Below the pieces are notes generated by a model. That model made no database searches, had not been told where the DNA came from, and saw nothing but the letters and a program-made list of their open reading frames with translations. The translations under genes were made by a program, and so were the position numbers. A stretch of DNA of 64,000 nucleotides from Lasiosphaeris hirsuta (Eukaryota; Ascomycota; Sordariomycetes; Sordariales; Lasiosphaeriaceae), in contig JAUKUA010000003.1 of NCBI GenBank assembly GCA_030549175.1, positions 682,001 to 746,000 on the forward strand. The letters run 5' to 3'. Of this stretch, positions 1-10,747 are shown piece by piece. The number at the start of each line of letters is the position of its first letter. Position 1 is the stretch's first letter.

Positions 1-25
1 GCTACTTTGTATACACCCTGGGTTA

Positions 26-436
26 TTAGCGACCTGATTGATGGAATACGCTCCTCACAACATCGACGAGGTGGCTTGCCAGCAATCTAGTCGCATCCCC
101 CAGCTCCCGACCATGTTCCCAGGCACACAGAACCCCAACAAGAGCACCGCATAACAGAGCTAGCAAGATAAAGACCTGTACGATGGAAAACAATGCGTCG
201 TAGCAGCATGCTAGGCGTCTTCGCTGCGCCCACTGCATCCTGTGCACCGCATGCCACGGAACGTGGTCGTCGACGTGCAGGTAATAGCCTCTCCCTCCGG
301 GGCCGGAGACCGGTACCGTGTCGTAGGAGGGGACTTGTTGGCGTTCGTGGCTGGTAATAGCTGCCTGGAGGAGTGATGAGGCCTCGAGGCCGTTTGAGTC
401 GTGGACACCATGTTGTGGTTGCTGAATGTCGGCCAT
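26..436 (-). CDS. Small single-pass membrane protein
   Basis: A single-exon reading frame of 136 residues. I chose the internal ATG (codon MADIQQ) because the upstream in-frame ATG adds only 12 residues without features. The N-terminal half is polar and probably disordered. An Arg-rich stretch (QRRRLACC) is followed by one strongly hydrophobic segment at about residues 83-105 (FSIVQVFILLALLCGALVGV), then a short soluble tail. This predicts one transmembrane helix with positive charge on the N-terminal side. I do not recognise a family, and no catalytic motif is visible. It lies downstream of, and on the same strand as, the four-helix membrane gene that ends at 913. The codon pattern is ordinary for the window, so it is likely real, but it lacks supporting introns or motifs. 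Confidence 0.5.
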   Translation of the reverse strand: MADIQQPQHGVHDSNGLEASSLLQAAITSHERQQVPSYDTVPVSGPGGRGYYLHVDDHVPWHAVHRMQWAQRRRLACCYDALFSIVQVFILLALLCGALVGVLCAWEHGRELGDATRLLASHLVDVVRSVFHQSGR

Positions 437-912
437 CGCAGACGGAAACTCAACTGAAATGGTGCATATCAAAGGAAGTGAAGTGTTGTGGTTAATAAGC
501 TAGCGAACAATTTGTGATAGCGTGTGGGTTATAACCAAGCTGACCAGCGCGCGTTTTCGTGGGAGAACAGAGAACAGGCTGCACGCACCTGCTGACCTAC
601 CTCTGAGGCGGGGTTTACGGCAAAGATATATCTTCGTAGGCGCCCGTCAAACGTCACCTGAACCCAAGTGCGAAGGTGGGTGGGATCCTGTGTTACACTA
701 AGCTTTTATGGGTGATTCATCCGCGGGGTTCGCAATGGGCGATGCTGATTGAAGGGAACGTGGGATCTTCCGCCAACTTCGGACATTTCCAGTGGTGGGT
801 CAACACATGTTTCGAAGAGCAACTTTTATCACGTAGGAGATGAAGTTCGGGGTCCTGAAAGAAAGCAAAAAGGAGGATGAATTGTGGACTAATTTGGTGA
901 TAAATCAAATGG
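437..912. other. Intergenic, no gene seen
   Basis: No reading frame or splice pattern stands out here. It probably holds the promoter of the 136-aa gene to its left and the 3' end of the membrane-protein gene to its right. Confidence 0.5.
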
Positions 913-2062
913 TTAGTCATTCCTATACTCCTCATCACTCCCCCCAGCAGCATTCAGCACCCCAAGATGCTCCCGTTGCTCCATCCAACCGAGCCTCAGT
1001 CTCCCCAACCACCACCTCCCCGTCACACATCCCGCCGCCACCACGGCACCGCCAACACCAGCCCACGCCAACACCAAAAACCTTCTTCCCAGCCGCACAT
1101 CCATGTCCATGCCCTTCGACAAGTCAGTCTCAAACCTCCGCAGCGCCGCAGCGAACATAACACCCATCAACAACCCATGCACAACAGCGAGGACCGCATA
1201 AGCAGCCGCCGTCCAAAACAGCCACACGCGCACCCTATCCCAATCATGTCCCTCCAACCGCTCCATATCCTCCTTCGTTCCCTTAGGCAACGGACAGAAT
1301 CGCCTCAGGTTCAGGAAAGACAGACACTGACAGCGCATCCACCCCTTCCTCCTCCTAATAGCCCACTCGGCCACCGGCAGCAAACCCACCACGACCACGG
1401 CGCTAACGTGCAGCACGAAAGGCAGCCACGCCAGCGGCATAGTGAAGCGAAACAGGCGATTGCGGAGGACCGCTGTCCAGAAGGGGTTGGTGCACTCGAG
1501 TCCCCGTTCAGGCGGGTAGTAGTGCGATTTGAGACACTGGTATTCTGCCGCGGGGATATCTGGCAGTCCGCCGGTTGTGCCGGGGAGGGTTTGGATGAGG
1601 GTGAATGGGTCGAGGGTGGGCGTCGGGCCGCGCGAGAGGATTCCGCTGGTTACTAGTGGTGCGGAGCCGATGGGGCTGGAGTCGTGGACGGGCGGTGCGG
1701 AGGGCCAGGACCAGGTGAAGGCGCTGGGGAAGCAGCTTAATTTGACGAGGTAGGAGGGGGGGTGCGTGGAGTTGGAGGGGATGATGCCGTTGAACTGTTG
1801 TGTTGGACACCGCATATGCAGTGCTCGTGGTCAATGGCAGGGGGATACGGTATAGGGTGTAGAAGGGGCGCCCTACCGAAACTGTGGAGAGGCTCTCGAG
1901 GCCGATGAGCAGCGAGCCACGCCGGTCCGGGTTGGCGACGTAAAAGGTGCCGGCGACGACGAGTAGAATGTTGGCAACGACGGGAATGACGAGGAGCGCC
2001 ATGGCAATGAGAAGAAGCCCGCGGGAAATGTCGGCCCGCAAGCGACTTCGCGCGTCTTCCAT
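913..2062 (-). CDS. Four-helix membrane protein, Sur7/PalI-like layout
   Basis: Two exons on the minus strand, 2062-1877 and 1794-913, give 355 residues. The 82-nt intron (GTAGGG...ACAG) is phase 0 and joins two open frames that otherwise disagree, which supports the model. Layout: one helix at about residues 16-36 (LLIAMALLVIPVVANILLVV), a long loop of about 130 residues containing Asn-Ser-Thr and several Cys, then three further hydrophobic segments (around LPFVLHVSAVVVVGLLP, LFWTAAAYAVLAVVHGLLM and LVLAWAGVGGAVVAAGC). One helix, a large extracellular loop and three helices is the plan of fungal Sur7/PalI plasma-membrane proteins; I see the topology but not a diagnostic family motif, so the family name is an inference. 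The chosen start is MEDARS; an in-frame ATG lies four codons upstream. Confidence 0.6.
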
Positions 2063-2530
2063 GTTGTGCGGCAATGATGAGCCGCAAAACGATCCCAGCA
2101 GTCGTTGTATTCGAGCGGCTTTAGAGTTGAATGTTGAAAAAGAGTTCGAAATCGGCGGCGGGGGTTGTCATCAGACACCAAACACTTACGGTGGTGGAGC
2201 GCTTACTCGTATTAACTAGTCCTGCTAATATACGAGGTTGCATTGTGATCCCTGACTCAACCCATACCGGATTTCTTGAGGGCTCACTTGCCGCTGTGAG
2301 CGACCCCTGTCAGCCTGACGATTGGATACAAGGGGCATAAGCTTGGGGCCCCAGGAGAATCTCTACCTCTTATATACAAGCTGAGATTGGATGAGAAAAC
2401 CGTTGGCTTGGTTACAAGGTCCTATTTCTGGGACGCTACTATTAGATCCCCCTTCATCTGAAAATCACAGCAGGCCGGAATTCAGGTGACCCTTGCTTGA
2501 CCAGAAAGTAAGGACTCGAAACCTCCCATG
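2063..2530. other. Intergenic, no gene seen
   Basis: Probable promoter of the minus-strand membrane-protein gene. No convincing coding or RNA feature is visible. Confidence 0.4.
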
Positions 2531-2548
2531 GCGCGTTCGCTGTCATGG

Positions 2549-2818
2549 GAGGCAACGTCTTTTTCATCAAGACCAAGAACACCAAGGGCAAAATGGTCGA
2601 GATCAGCCTCTTCCGCGCGGTGGACAACTTTGCCAAGCCGCCCACCTTTTACAGCACATCTTTCAAAGTTGCTGACGCGTCGAACAGCACGTAGGATATT
2701 GGTCCAAACAGGGACCTCTACTTCATCAAGCAGGTTCCAGTCAACCAGTTCAAGAAGACCGAGATTTACATCTTGCCGGCTGAGACCCCAGGCCAAACGC
2801 AGAAATACACGGCAGAGG
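2549..2818 (+). pseudogene. Relic of a VCBS/FG-GAP-like repeat protein
   Basis: One frame reads NVFFIKTKNTKGKMVEISLF, then an in-frame TAG at about 2694, then RDLYFIKQVPVNQFKKTEIYI. The repeated 'DLYFIKT-N--...KVE' pattern recalls the VCBS/FG-GAP-like repeats found in secreted fungal proteins, where each repeat contains a (D)L(V/Y)FIKT segment. Only two degenerate repeats remain. There is no start codon, the frame is interrupted, and the next sequence is an unrelated fragment on the other strand. I read this as a decayed fragment, not an active gene. The family assignment rests on the visible motif only. Confidence 0.4.
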
Positions 2819-2832
2819 TTAAGCTTCTTCCT

Positions 2833-3090
2833 CTACGAAAGTTGATACACCAACATCCGATTCGCTGCACCACACATCTTGGTCGCATCCCCGACGCACG
2901 GCATACTGCAGTCGCTATACCCAGACTGCATCACCACGCCCGGATTAATAGTGTCGCCAAACCAACACTCACGGCCATTCCTAAGCCCAATATATGTAGT
3001 ATTACCAGCGGTCTCACCAATTATAGCGCAATGGTCGGGCGTCATACCATACTCATTCCAGTCGCCGGCCTGACATAAGTCTTCGTATTC
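2833..3090 (-). pseudogene. WSC-domain fragment
   Basis: The minus strand reads an open segment containing CQAGDWNEYGMTPDHCAII, then TTYIGLRNGRECWFGDTI, then SDCSMPCVGDATKMCGAANR and ends with MLVYQLS. The spacing of Cys, the 'Y-GL-NG-ECW-G' block and the 'C-MPC-GD---MCGAANR--VY' ending are the hallmarks of a WSC domain, a Cys-rich carbohydrate-binding module of secreted or wall-sensing fungal proteins. Only about one domain is present. No signal peptide, start or partner domain is found upstream on the minus strand, so it is probably a relic of a larger gene, or the last exon of one that has been broken. Confidence 0.55.
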
Positions 3091-3361
3091 CTCATCACCA
3101 TCATCTCTACCAGCTCTGACTAACAACGAACAACAGAGGGGCTACCTTCCTGATCGCGTCCTCCCCAACCCCAACTCCGTATCCAATACACCCGTCATCC
3201 CTACACAGGTGCGCGGCGTGGCCTTGTCTGTTCGCGAGTTCAACAACGACGCAGAGATTGGGCTGAAGTTGTCCACCATCGTTCACCAGGGCCACCCTCA
3301 TCGAGATACATGGCAGGGTGGTCACTGGTGTGTACCGCGAACCCTGCAAGAACTGCCAGTC

Positions 3362-3790
3362 TCTACAGAGGGTTATATGCTGTAAAACTCTCTGCTAGTA
3401 GAATAAGTGGGAGAAATCTGTACCTAAGTATTGACGAGGTCGGGAATTCTATCCTATGAAGATGGAAACATTACTGTAAACTTAATCGTTCACATTACTA
3501 AATTCTCTAATAACTTCCTAGTAGAAACTAGAATTTAAAAGATAGCTTATCTATCCCTAATAATATTTTAGAGAATAATTTATTAACTAGGTAAAAGCAT
3601 AGACCAATAACGTTACTATTATCGTCAGCGACTCCATCTATACCACATTCTTCTGTGGTATAGCGATGCTATTGGTTTTCAGCCTGGTTTATTTTATGTT
3701 TTTATTAGGCATGTGTTGCTCAGCTTTGACAATAGCTAGGCCAAGTAACACCCAGTATGTGTGTAGGTCGTAACTAGAATTGTTGCCTAA
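3362..3790. repeat. AT-rich stretch, probable RIP-degraded relic
   Basis: This stretch is much richer in A+T than its surroundings and rich in TA dinucleotides (for example CCTAATAATATTTTAGAG around 3560). It contains no open frame. Such composition next to gene fragments is typical of old repeats hit by repeat-induced point mutation. No terminal repeats were found, so the original element cannot be named. Confidence 0.4.
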
Positions 3791-3923
3791 GAGCTACCCT
3801 TACAGATTACGCATCGTCTGCTTTTATCGAGAGGAAACTTTAGCCGGGGTGACTGAAAAGGGGCCTCTGAGGCTGTGCTGCAGAGGCGAATGGGATCACC
3901 CTAGCTCAGGGAAGAATCAGGGG

Positions 3924-4023
3924 AAGCTCAGGACAAATCAGCCACAGCTCACCCCAGCTCAGGATGACGGACGAAAAAGGAAATTTCGTGTGCCCAGATT
4001 CGTCGCAGGAAACCAAGCTGTTT
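3924..4023 (+). repeat. Dispersed ~100-bp repeat, copy A
   Basis: The sequence beginning AAGCTCAGGACAAATCAGCC is found again, inverted, at 56864-56965. The first 41 bases or so are identical and the whole about 100 bases match with scattered differences; the shared part includes GGAAATTTCGTGTGCCCAG. It sits just upstream of the gene starting at 4089 and may lie in its promoter or 5' UTR. No terminal repeats or coding capacity are evident. It could be a fragment of a MITE, an LTR or another repeat family. Confidence 0.75.
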
Positions 4024-4088
4024 CTTTTATCTCCTGTATTTTAGACCACCCGGCACAAGCACTGAGCACAGCGCCGCGGCGCACATCA

Positions 4089-5431
4089 ATGAAACTTCAG
4101 ATCCAATCGGCCGCTGACATTCACGCGCAGGCTCCTCAGAGCTCCGCTATCTCCACGGTCCCCAGCGAATTGGTCGCTGTCCAAGCAATTCTGGAAGCTC
4201 AAAAGGCTGCCAAACCCCAGTGTTTTCAACAAATCCTTGCGTCCATCTACTACCTCCTCGCTTTCAACACTGAGGCCCAGGACTACCACTTTATCGTCGA
4301 TCCGGTCGACAGAGGAATTCTCTCAGGCCGTCACATTGGACAACTCGAGCAGCTCATCAACCGGGTCACCAGCAGTACCGTCCAAGTGGTAAGCACAGGA
4401 AATCCTATCTGCCCCTTCAGCTCAGTTGCAGCACAACAGCTAATTACCCCTCGGGGGCTCTGCAGTATTACACCCCCGAAACAGGCGAGATGACCATTAT
4501 CACTGTGTCAAAACCTCTCTACATGTTTCTCTTCAGACAGTTGTCTAATTTGGTCGAGGAAAACATTGCCGGAGTACCTGGTCTCGAGGTGAGCTCAGCT
4601 GATGAGCTTGTTGCTGAGATGCCCCAGTACATCTGTTGCATTGAATATGATGACAAACCTTACGCCTTGTTCCTGCTTGCCAACCCAGGCAATGCCAACA
4701 TGGCTGCCAAGCCAATCGGCTCGGTCCTCAGTGATATTACACGTAAACATCCCTCCGTCAAGATGGTCGTTCGCCTCGAGCTAGGCGGCCTGGATAGCAA
4801 GATCTACAAGGATGAGGACAAAAACAACATCGAGGCTCGTGTTCATCGTGTTGGCGAGAAATCTCGCATCCAAGTCTGGGTTCTCCAGAGCACCACATTC
4901 ATCCACGACAAGGCTTCCTCGTCAGACAATCTGTGCGAAGGTGGTGAGCTCCGTCTATGCCTGCTCAGCGAGAATGCCAAGGACAAGACCAATATCAAGG
5001 ACAAGGTCGTGTCGGTCCTCAAGTTCTCTGACATTCTCAACATGGTTCGAAAGCACTGCAAGAAGGGTGTTCGGCTCACCGGCCACCCCGGCAACAAGGC
5101 TCTCCAGGCCTCCGCATTCCCACTGGACGCCTTTAAGTTTGGCTTCACAGCCCGTACCACCCAGCTGCTCCTCGGTCTTCGTGCCGTAGAGCAGAAGGCT
5201 CGTGGTGGTGGTGGTGGTGGTGGTGATGGTGGTGTGGAATCCAAGGCTCAGTTTTCGTCCCTGTCCCGCGGCCCTCTCGCCACGCGCCGCGGCATAACCA
5301 CAGGCACAACAGGCCTTGGTCAGATCAAGGCAGACGGCAGCAGTCGCCGCATCCATGGTACTACCAGAAGCAGCTCCCTGATGAGCCTCTTGTCGGCCCG
5401 TCATCTCCTCGGCCGCCTTCTTCGCCGTTAG
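4089..5431 (+). CDS. Fungal protein of unknown family
   Basis: Exons 4089-4388 and 4466-5431 join in phase 0 across a 77-nt intron (GTAAGC...TGCAG) and give 421 residues. The protein has no signal peptide or membrane helix. The central part (about residues 100-330) looks globular, with alternating hydrophobic strands such as YICCIEYDDKPYALFLLANP and SVKMVVRLELGG. The C-terminal 90 residues are low in complexity: a Gly run (GGGGGGGDGG), then Ser/Arg/Thr-rich sequence ending in RHLLGRLLRR. I do not recognise a domain and assign no function. The ATG at 4089 follows the dispersed repeat; an in-frame extension upstream would translate that repeat, so I reject it. A further in-frame GT...AG intron in the globular part cannot be excluded. 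Confidence 0.6.
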
Positions 5432-5639
5432 ACGGTTTTGGACTGGGTAATGTGGGTGTGGTGTTGGGGAGTTTGCTGGGGTTGGGAAAGAAGGCGCTCG
5501 GCGTGACATGGTTAGGTGCCAAACAGGAAAGCTAGCTAGTTAGCTTAATGAAAACCCTCTGCTCTTCTTACTCTCTTGATTTCCGCCTAGCCATTCGTCA
5601 GTTGAAGCTATCACCAGCTTACGTCCAACCTAGGCTGAG

Positions 5640-6262
5640 GTGTGCGGGGGGCTCCTAACATCACTTTGCAACTTCATCACTAGATTGCGTCCAACTGCAA
5701 CATGTGCGAGATTGCACAGTGGGGACTCCGTCCGGATCGACATGGTCGAGTATGACGCGGACCGGTGCCCAAGCGATCTGGTGTCTGCTCCGATGCAGGT
5801 GTCGATGAGGGACATGGCCATCATGGCCCTGATGGCCGGCATGGAACTGACTGGCGCCTCCTTTTTAGCGACAGGTCGGTCTCTATGCAAGGGGCCGTCG
5901 GGACTCTGACAACCTCCAACCATCATCCCGTGCTCGGCCCGATCCTCCACTTCACGCCTCGCAATATCAAGGCGTCTCTCCCCAGCGCATTTAGGATCCG
6001 CCGGCTTAGCGTTCGTGGCACCATCGACTTCCCGTGGATGGCCAAGAACGTGGGATGTTTGTAGCTCGCAAGGACGTACCACAACTGGGAAAGGCGACGG
6101 GCTGGACGCCGGCTGGACCATCGCTGGGATACGAGACCACAATGGTGCAAAAAGAGTTCTAATTGAGCATCGAGTCTTGGATGACCTTGCGCCAATTTAT
6201 CTACAGCGTCGCAAGTTGGTGATAGCTCTGAGTCGAACCAACAGTACTGTACTGCCGTGGTA
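5640..6262 (+). pseudogene. Frameshifted relic of an unrecognised coding sequence
   Basis: Three consecutive plus-strand frames look like pieces of one protein. The first carries SMRDMAIMALMAGMELTGAS (to about 5870). The second continues with SMQGAVGTLTTSNHHPVLG and PILHFTPRNI (about 5880-6060). The third continues with GWPRTWDVCSSQGRTTTGK (from about 6030). Each switch needs a one-base shift and there are no splice signals at the switches. I know of no family name for it. The string resembles conserved central parts of large fungal proteins of the HET/STAND neighbourhood, but this is an impression, not a match. Confidence 0.35.
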
Positions 6263-6535
6263 GCTCGTCAAGACCGCGGAACCGACGTTGGGATTGTGAC
6301 ATTGAGTCCCCCTTCAACTAGACTTGCATTCCTAACCGCCACGATCCATGTCTTGTTGTACCCCGGGGTTTCTTACCTTTGTGTGATTGTTGACCTTGGA
6401 CCGATTGATCGCGGTTACCCCTGACTCTGTCTACCGTGTCACAAAAACCGAGACATTAGTGATTTAGCTAAGCTTGAGTTTTTATTTTCATGTCGAGGTT
6501 TTCACCTATTGGTCGGCGGGCCTGTGGTAAGCCGC

Positions 6536-8516
6536 TTATATTGAACCTGATTCTGTGTCTGCTGCTACAGAGGGAACTTGCGCCCGTCGGCCAAAAGAAA
6601 GGAATCTAGGAATCAGAGACACCAATGCTATCGAGCAGAAAATGCCACACGATGCAACAGTCTTGGAAAAGGGAGCAAGCTGGCTGCCGAGCAGCTTCCA
6701 CACCCCAAAGCCCGTACCGGAGAGCATTGCGAGCCCCGTGAGGATCCCGCCGAGCATCGCTATTGTCGACCAAGAATCCCCACGCTGGCGGCACCGCAGG
6801 AACAGGGGCAGAACCGCTGCGACGATGTAGCCCGACATGAAGACAAGCGAGATGGCGGTCTTAGCCTCCAGCGAGGTCGGGCTCTCGATGAGCTTCCAGA
6901 GGCACGTCATGATGACGGCGTTCATGCCGAGCCACAGGCCGAAGACGAGCAGGTCGGGAACCAGGCTCCAGGTCGCTCTCGCGATCGTCAACCACCTGAT
7001 AGCCACCTTGCTGAGCTGGCTGATGCTTGCCTCGGCGAGGAGATTTGGGGCGCCGAGCATGAAGCGGCACACCTCGTGCCGATAGAAGAAGAGGTATGAC
7101 AACAGCGCGGCAGCGGCCGACGTCGCCACCCATTGCCATAGGGTCATTTTATTTTGGAATTCCTAAATTGGAAATGTGTGTCAAGCTAGTGTGTCTAGGG
7201 GGGGGAAGGGGGACGTGCTCAAGAGGGCTCACATTGATATTAGTGCCAAAAATGCTCGTGATATATGTCAATGGCACAAACAAGAAGGCTAGGTGCGCTA
7301 GCTTGGTGACGGCCTCGGCTTGCTGAATCGCCCTCCTGCTCTCGACGATGCCCATCGTCGCCGCGAAAGCTTGGAAAGTCGTGTCGATCCTGCTGTTCGT
7401 GAAGCTGAGATACTCATGCAACCCCCTGGCCGTCCCCGCTCCGCCGCGGGCAGAAAGTTGCTCGAGCCTCAGCATGGAATGGCGGTAGTCGGCCGAGGTC
7501 CGGGCGTGGACCAGAAGACACCTCCAACCGCCCAGCCGGTCCCTCCAGGTGTCCACGGCTTGGCAGAGCAACCCGTCTCTCGCCATGTGCAGGTCAATGT
7601 AGTCGAGCGAGTTGTTGATCAGGGCCAGGGCGCTGCGCTCGTCTTCCAGTACCATCTCGGAAAGGGCCTCGATTGTTGCCGCCATGGCATCGCGTCCCGC
7701 TCTGTTGTCGAACCTCTTCTCCAGTATTTCCACAAACCTGTCGAGGTATCTGGGCTTGTCCAGGGACGCGTCCTGGTAGGCTGTGCTGTCTGGGCCGTCG
7801 GTGTCGGACCAAAATGGGTATCTCTTGGTTGTGATTCGGTGGAACCGCGGCGAGTCAAAGAGCAGGAAGCCTGTAGACAGACATTTAGAGAGCAGCCCTG
7901 TTCATTATCCGTGGCAGGCGGGTTTTGTATTCGTACCTATGATGGCGCCATCGCTGGGCATGAGGTAGACAGAAACACATTCAATGGTTGCGTGCACGAC
8001 GTCGGTCTCGGGCGTTTCCAAGACGGTGATGGGATAGTACGGCCGGGAGGGAACCGGCGGCTCCCGCTCGTAGCGCTTGTGGTTCAGACGCAGCTGCATG
8101 GGATCTCGAAAAGTGTCGACATCGTAGGGCCTGTTGAGCAGGATCCTCTGCTCGATGGCCCACTGCTCCCGGAGCTGTGTGGCGGGCCTTGTCCACTTGG
8201 CAAAGAACTGCATCCCGGGGGGGCCGGCGTCGTCGGCCTTCCAAGTGGCGACCGTGTTCTTGGCGTGCGCCTGGATGAAGCCCGGCGGCAAGCTCAGCTC
8301 GTGCGTCCTCAGAAACTCCTCGACCGTCGCATCAAGCGTCTCGGAGAGAAAAAGCCTCGCCGTGTATAAGGTGCCGCTCGCTCCAGGAGAAGGGGAGACA
8401 TGTGAGGAGCTTGGGTTGCGACTGACGTCTTGACGCTGTAGCTTACCCCCCTGAGTGATGATGACTTCCGATATTGTGGTATGCTGAGACTCGCATGGCG
8501 GATAAGCTTGATTCAT
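6536..8516 (-). CDS. CorA-like Mg2+ transporter family protein with extra helices
   Basis: Three exons, 8516-7937, 7870-7233 and 7162-6536, give 614 residues; both introns (65 and 70 nt) keep phase. CorA-type proteins have a large cytoplasmic N-terminal domain and two C-terminal helices joined by a loop with the signature GMN. Here TM1 (LAFLFVPLTYITSIF) is followed directly by GTNIN at residues 402-406 and then by TM2 (LWQWVATSAAAALLSYLFFY). The Met of GMN is Thr, which makes Mg2+ transport uncertain. Four more hydrophobic segments follow (about residues 480-600), ending with a polar tail; classical CorA ends soon after TM2. The intron boundary lies immediately after GTNIN. A possible in-frame 66-nt intron (GTAAGC...GGAG) near residue 24 cannot be settled. 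The start is MNQAYP; further upstream is a 19-base G run. Confidence 0.8.
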
Positions 8517-9587
8517 GGCTTTGTTAGGCTGATGGGAGGTAGTGGAGGGGGGTCGTGGGGGGGGGGGGGGGGGGGTCGTCGAGTAGATAGCGTGATGGAG
8601 ATGAGACACAGGACCAAGGTTCGCTGAGGACGAGAATATTCTTTCTGAAGCATGATCCTCTTCTATCCGCAAAGGAGGGCCCATCGCGCTTGTTCTCTCG
8701 GGAAAGCTACCTGGTACGGATACCTTACCACCACCGTTCGGAACGCCGGCGCAAAGCCCATGTCCGTGTGTCTCGCATATTCGCCCTTGTTGGAAATTGT
8801 TTCTCTTTCTCCGCGATGCTAAAGGCTGTAAAGGCAGTGATAGCGCCTCGCAGCCACCTTGTATTATCCCAGGTACGTGCAGGAAAACAAAGGCCCGTCA
8901 GGGGAGTCCGGCCACATGGCGGTCTCATCAGATCCATGAATCCTAACGTTCTCGGAAGCATCCGCATCTGGAGGCGCCCGGGACCCCTGTCCCAGGCGGA
9001 AGCGTGAGGCTTCCAGAATATTACCCGTGCAAGGGTGACAACGCCGAATGTCAAGGCGTAGGCGCCAATCTGCGCCACTGGAGGTCAAAGAGCCAGAGAT
9101 ACTACCACAGTACCAAGCTGCAATTGGCTGGGTGCTCGGTGAGCAGCACCGCACAGATAGTGGTAGAAAAAATACTTGTTGTAAAAACTTGCTGATGACT
9201 AGGTACATAACTCCCCTAGGTAAGGTGACTAGGGAATTTCCGAAATGCGGGCGAAAAGGGCATAGGTGACGTGCGCCCGAAGTTTAGTGGCGTAGAAGTA
9301 GAGTAGGTAGCGCAGGCCTATCCCCTCGTTGTTGCGTCTGGTCGGCCACGAGTTTCCTCTCGACCCCGGCTCTCTGTGGCTCTGATTCGGATATTGCTGG
9401 GGAGCCTCACCCGCTTGGCCCCTTGCGGCCAACCCCCTATGCCACCGGTCAGGGTCAGGGGCCTGTGAGCGCAACGCTGCCTTGACTTGAAGGCTCCGGC
9501 GCCTCTGGATGTAATATCAGGTCAAATCACGCCCAGTTCCCCGACTCCGAGAGTATCCCCCGGGTCCGGTTCGCCACACACAACAAC
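8517..9587. other. Intergenic between CorA-like and rhodopsin-like genes
   Basis: About 1 kb forming a shared upstream region for two divergent genes. It contains a 19-base G homopolymer at 8557-8575. A minus-strand frame at 8725-9078 begins with a hydrophobic stretch (MAQIGAYALTFGVVTLARVI) but then becomes compositionally odd, and I do not accept it as a gene. Confidence 0.4.
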
Positions 9588-10747
9588 ATGTCGGATCCTC
9601 CTGATCCTGCTTTTGGCTCGGCGATGGTTGTCGCAACCGCCATCATGCGCGCCGTGTCTCTCCCCTTATTTGCGTGCCGCCTGTACAGCCGTCTCCTGCC
9701 TCGCTGGCGGTTGTCCTGGGACAGCTATTTCCTCGTCGCCGCTGTTGTGCGTTGATCCCCTCGAGCTGCTGCTCCGATGTTGGCCTAACCACACACCGTT
9801 TGTCAAAGATTTTCGATCTCGTCCAATGGGTCTTGATCCTGCTGAGCATCCACTACGGATACGGCCACAGCTACCAATACGTCTCGCCGGAAAACATGCT
9901 CTCTACCGCTCAGTTTCTCTTCTTCGCTCAACCGTTCAGCGTATGGGCACTGTCCTGCGCCAAGATCAGCGTTGCCTTCTGCCTGCTGAGGATCCAGCGG
10001 CGCGTCCCGACCTGGCGGATGTTTCTCCGCTGCCTCATCGTTCTGCAGGTCGCCATCAGCGCCATCATAAACTACTTCCAGTTCACAATGTGCAAGCCGT
10101 TCAGGGCGAACTGGGACGGGCGGACTCCGAACTCGCAATGCGTCGACAAGCAAACGGCGCAAATCTCCATCTTTGTCAGCCTGGCCATGACCATCTTCAC
10201 CGATCTGACCTTCTCGCTCGTCCCCTTGTCGCTGCTGAGGGACCGCCGCCCCACGCACGAGAAAGTGGCCATATGCTCCATAGTCTGCGTTGGCATCCTG
10301 GCAACGTGCACCACCATCTACAAGACCACTATCGTGACCAATTTCGCCATTGGCAGTATGCTTTGCCCCTCCGCCCCATCCTTTGATGTCCTTGGGCTTA
10401 CGTGTCGCGAACAGAGGACATACTTGTGAGTGGCGTTGGGTTGACCATCTGTACCAACCTCGAAATGCAGCTTGTGTAAGTTCATCCATCATGCCTTTCG
10501 CTTGTTCTCGCCGTGAGCCCTGAAGCTGAAGCGTGTGGGTAGCATCATCGCTGCCAGCGTCCCGTGTCTCAAGCGCCCGCTGGAGAGGACTCTCCGAAGA
10601 CTGGGGGTAATACACCCCAGCTCTCAGCACGACGAGCCAGACGTGCAGCAGTCCTTGCAGGGGGTTGGAGAACTACACCCACAATCCGGTGAAGCCGACG
10701 GTGGTGGTAATCTTGACCACGATTGTGTAACTCGACAAGCAGCGTAA
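9588..10747 (+). CDS. Rhodopsin-like fungal integral membrane protein
   Basis: Four exons, 9588-9746, 9809-10355, 10415-10475 and 10543-10747, give 323 residues and keep phase across introns of 62, 59 and 67 nt. The last intron could instead use GTGTAA at 10474 with acceptor at 10530. Conserved features of the large fungal 'rhodopsin domain' family (PTH11-related seven-helix proteins) can be read in order: RLYSRLLPRWRLSWDSYFLV, then IHYGYGHS, then SVWALSCAKISVAFCLLRI, then the Cys-containing loop before CVDKQTAQISIFVSLAMTIF, then KVAICSIVCVGILATCTTIY, and the final NLEMQLVIIAASVPCLKRPL with the usual Glu and Pro. The family is poorly characterised; PTH11 itself is a plasma-membrane sensor. 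The N-terminus is short, so the first helix may be partly missing or an upstream exon overlooked. Confidence 0.75.

Noticed and set aside
6190..6260. Possible tRNA because of a TCGAACC-like string
   Set aside because: No acceptor stem or anticodon arm can be paired around it. No tRNA or rRNA gene was found elsewhere in the window.
7320..8369. Plus-strand frame of 349 codons
   Set aside because: It is antisense to the CorA-like gene, whose spliced protein has clear family motifs; the plus-strand text has none.
8725..9208. Minus-strand hydrophobic small protein
   Set aside because: Only the first 20 residues look like a helix; the rest is Arg/Trp-rich and unsupported.
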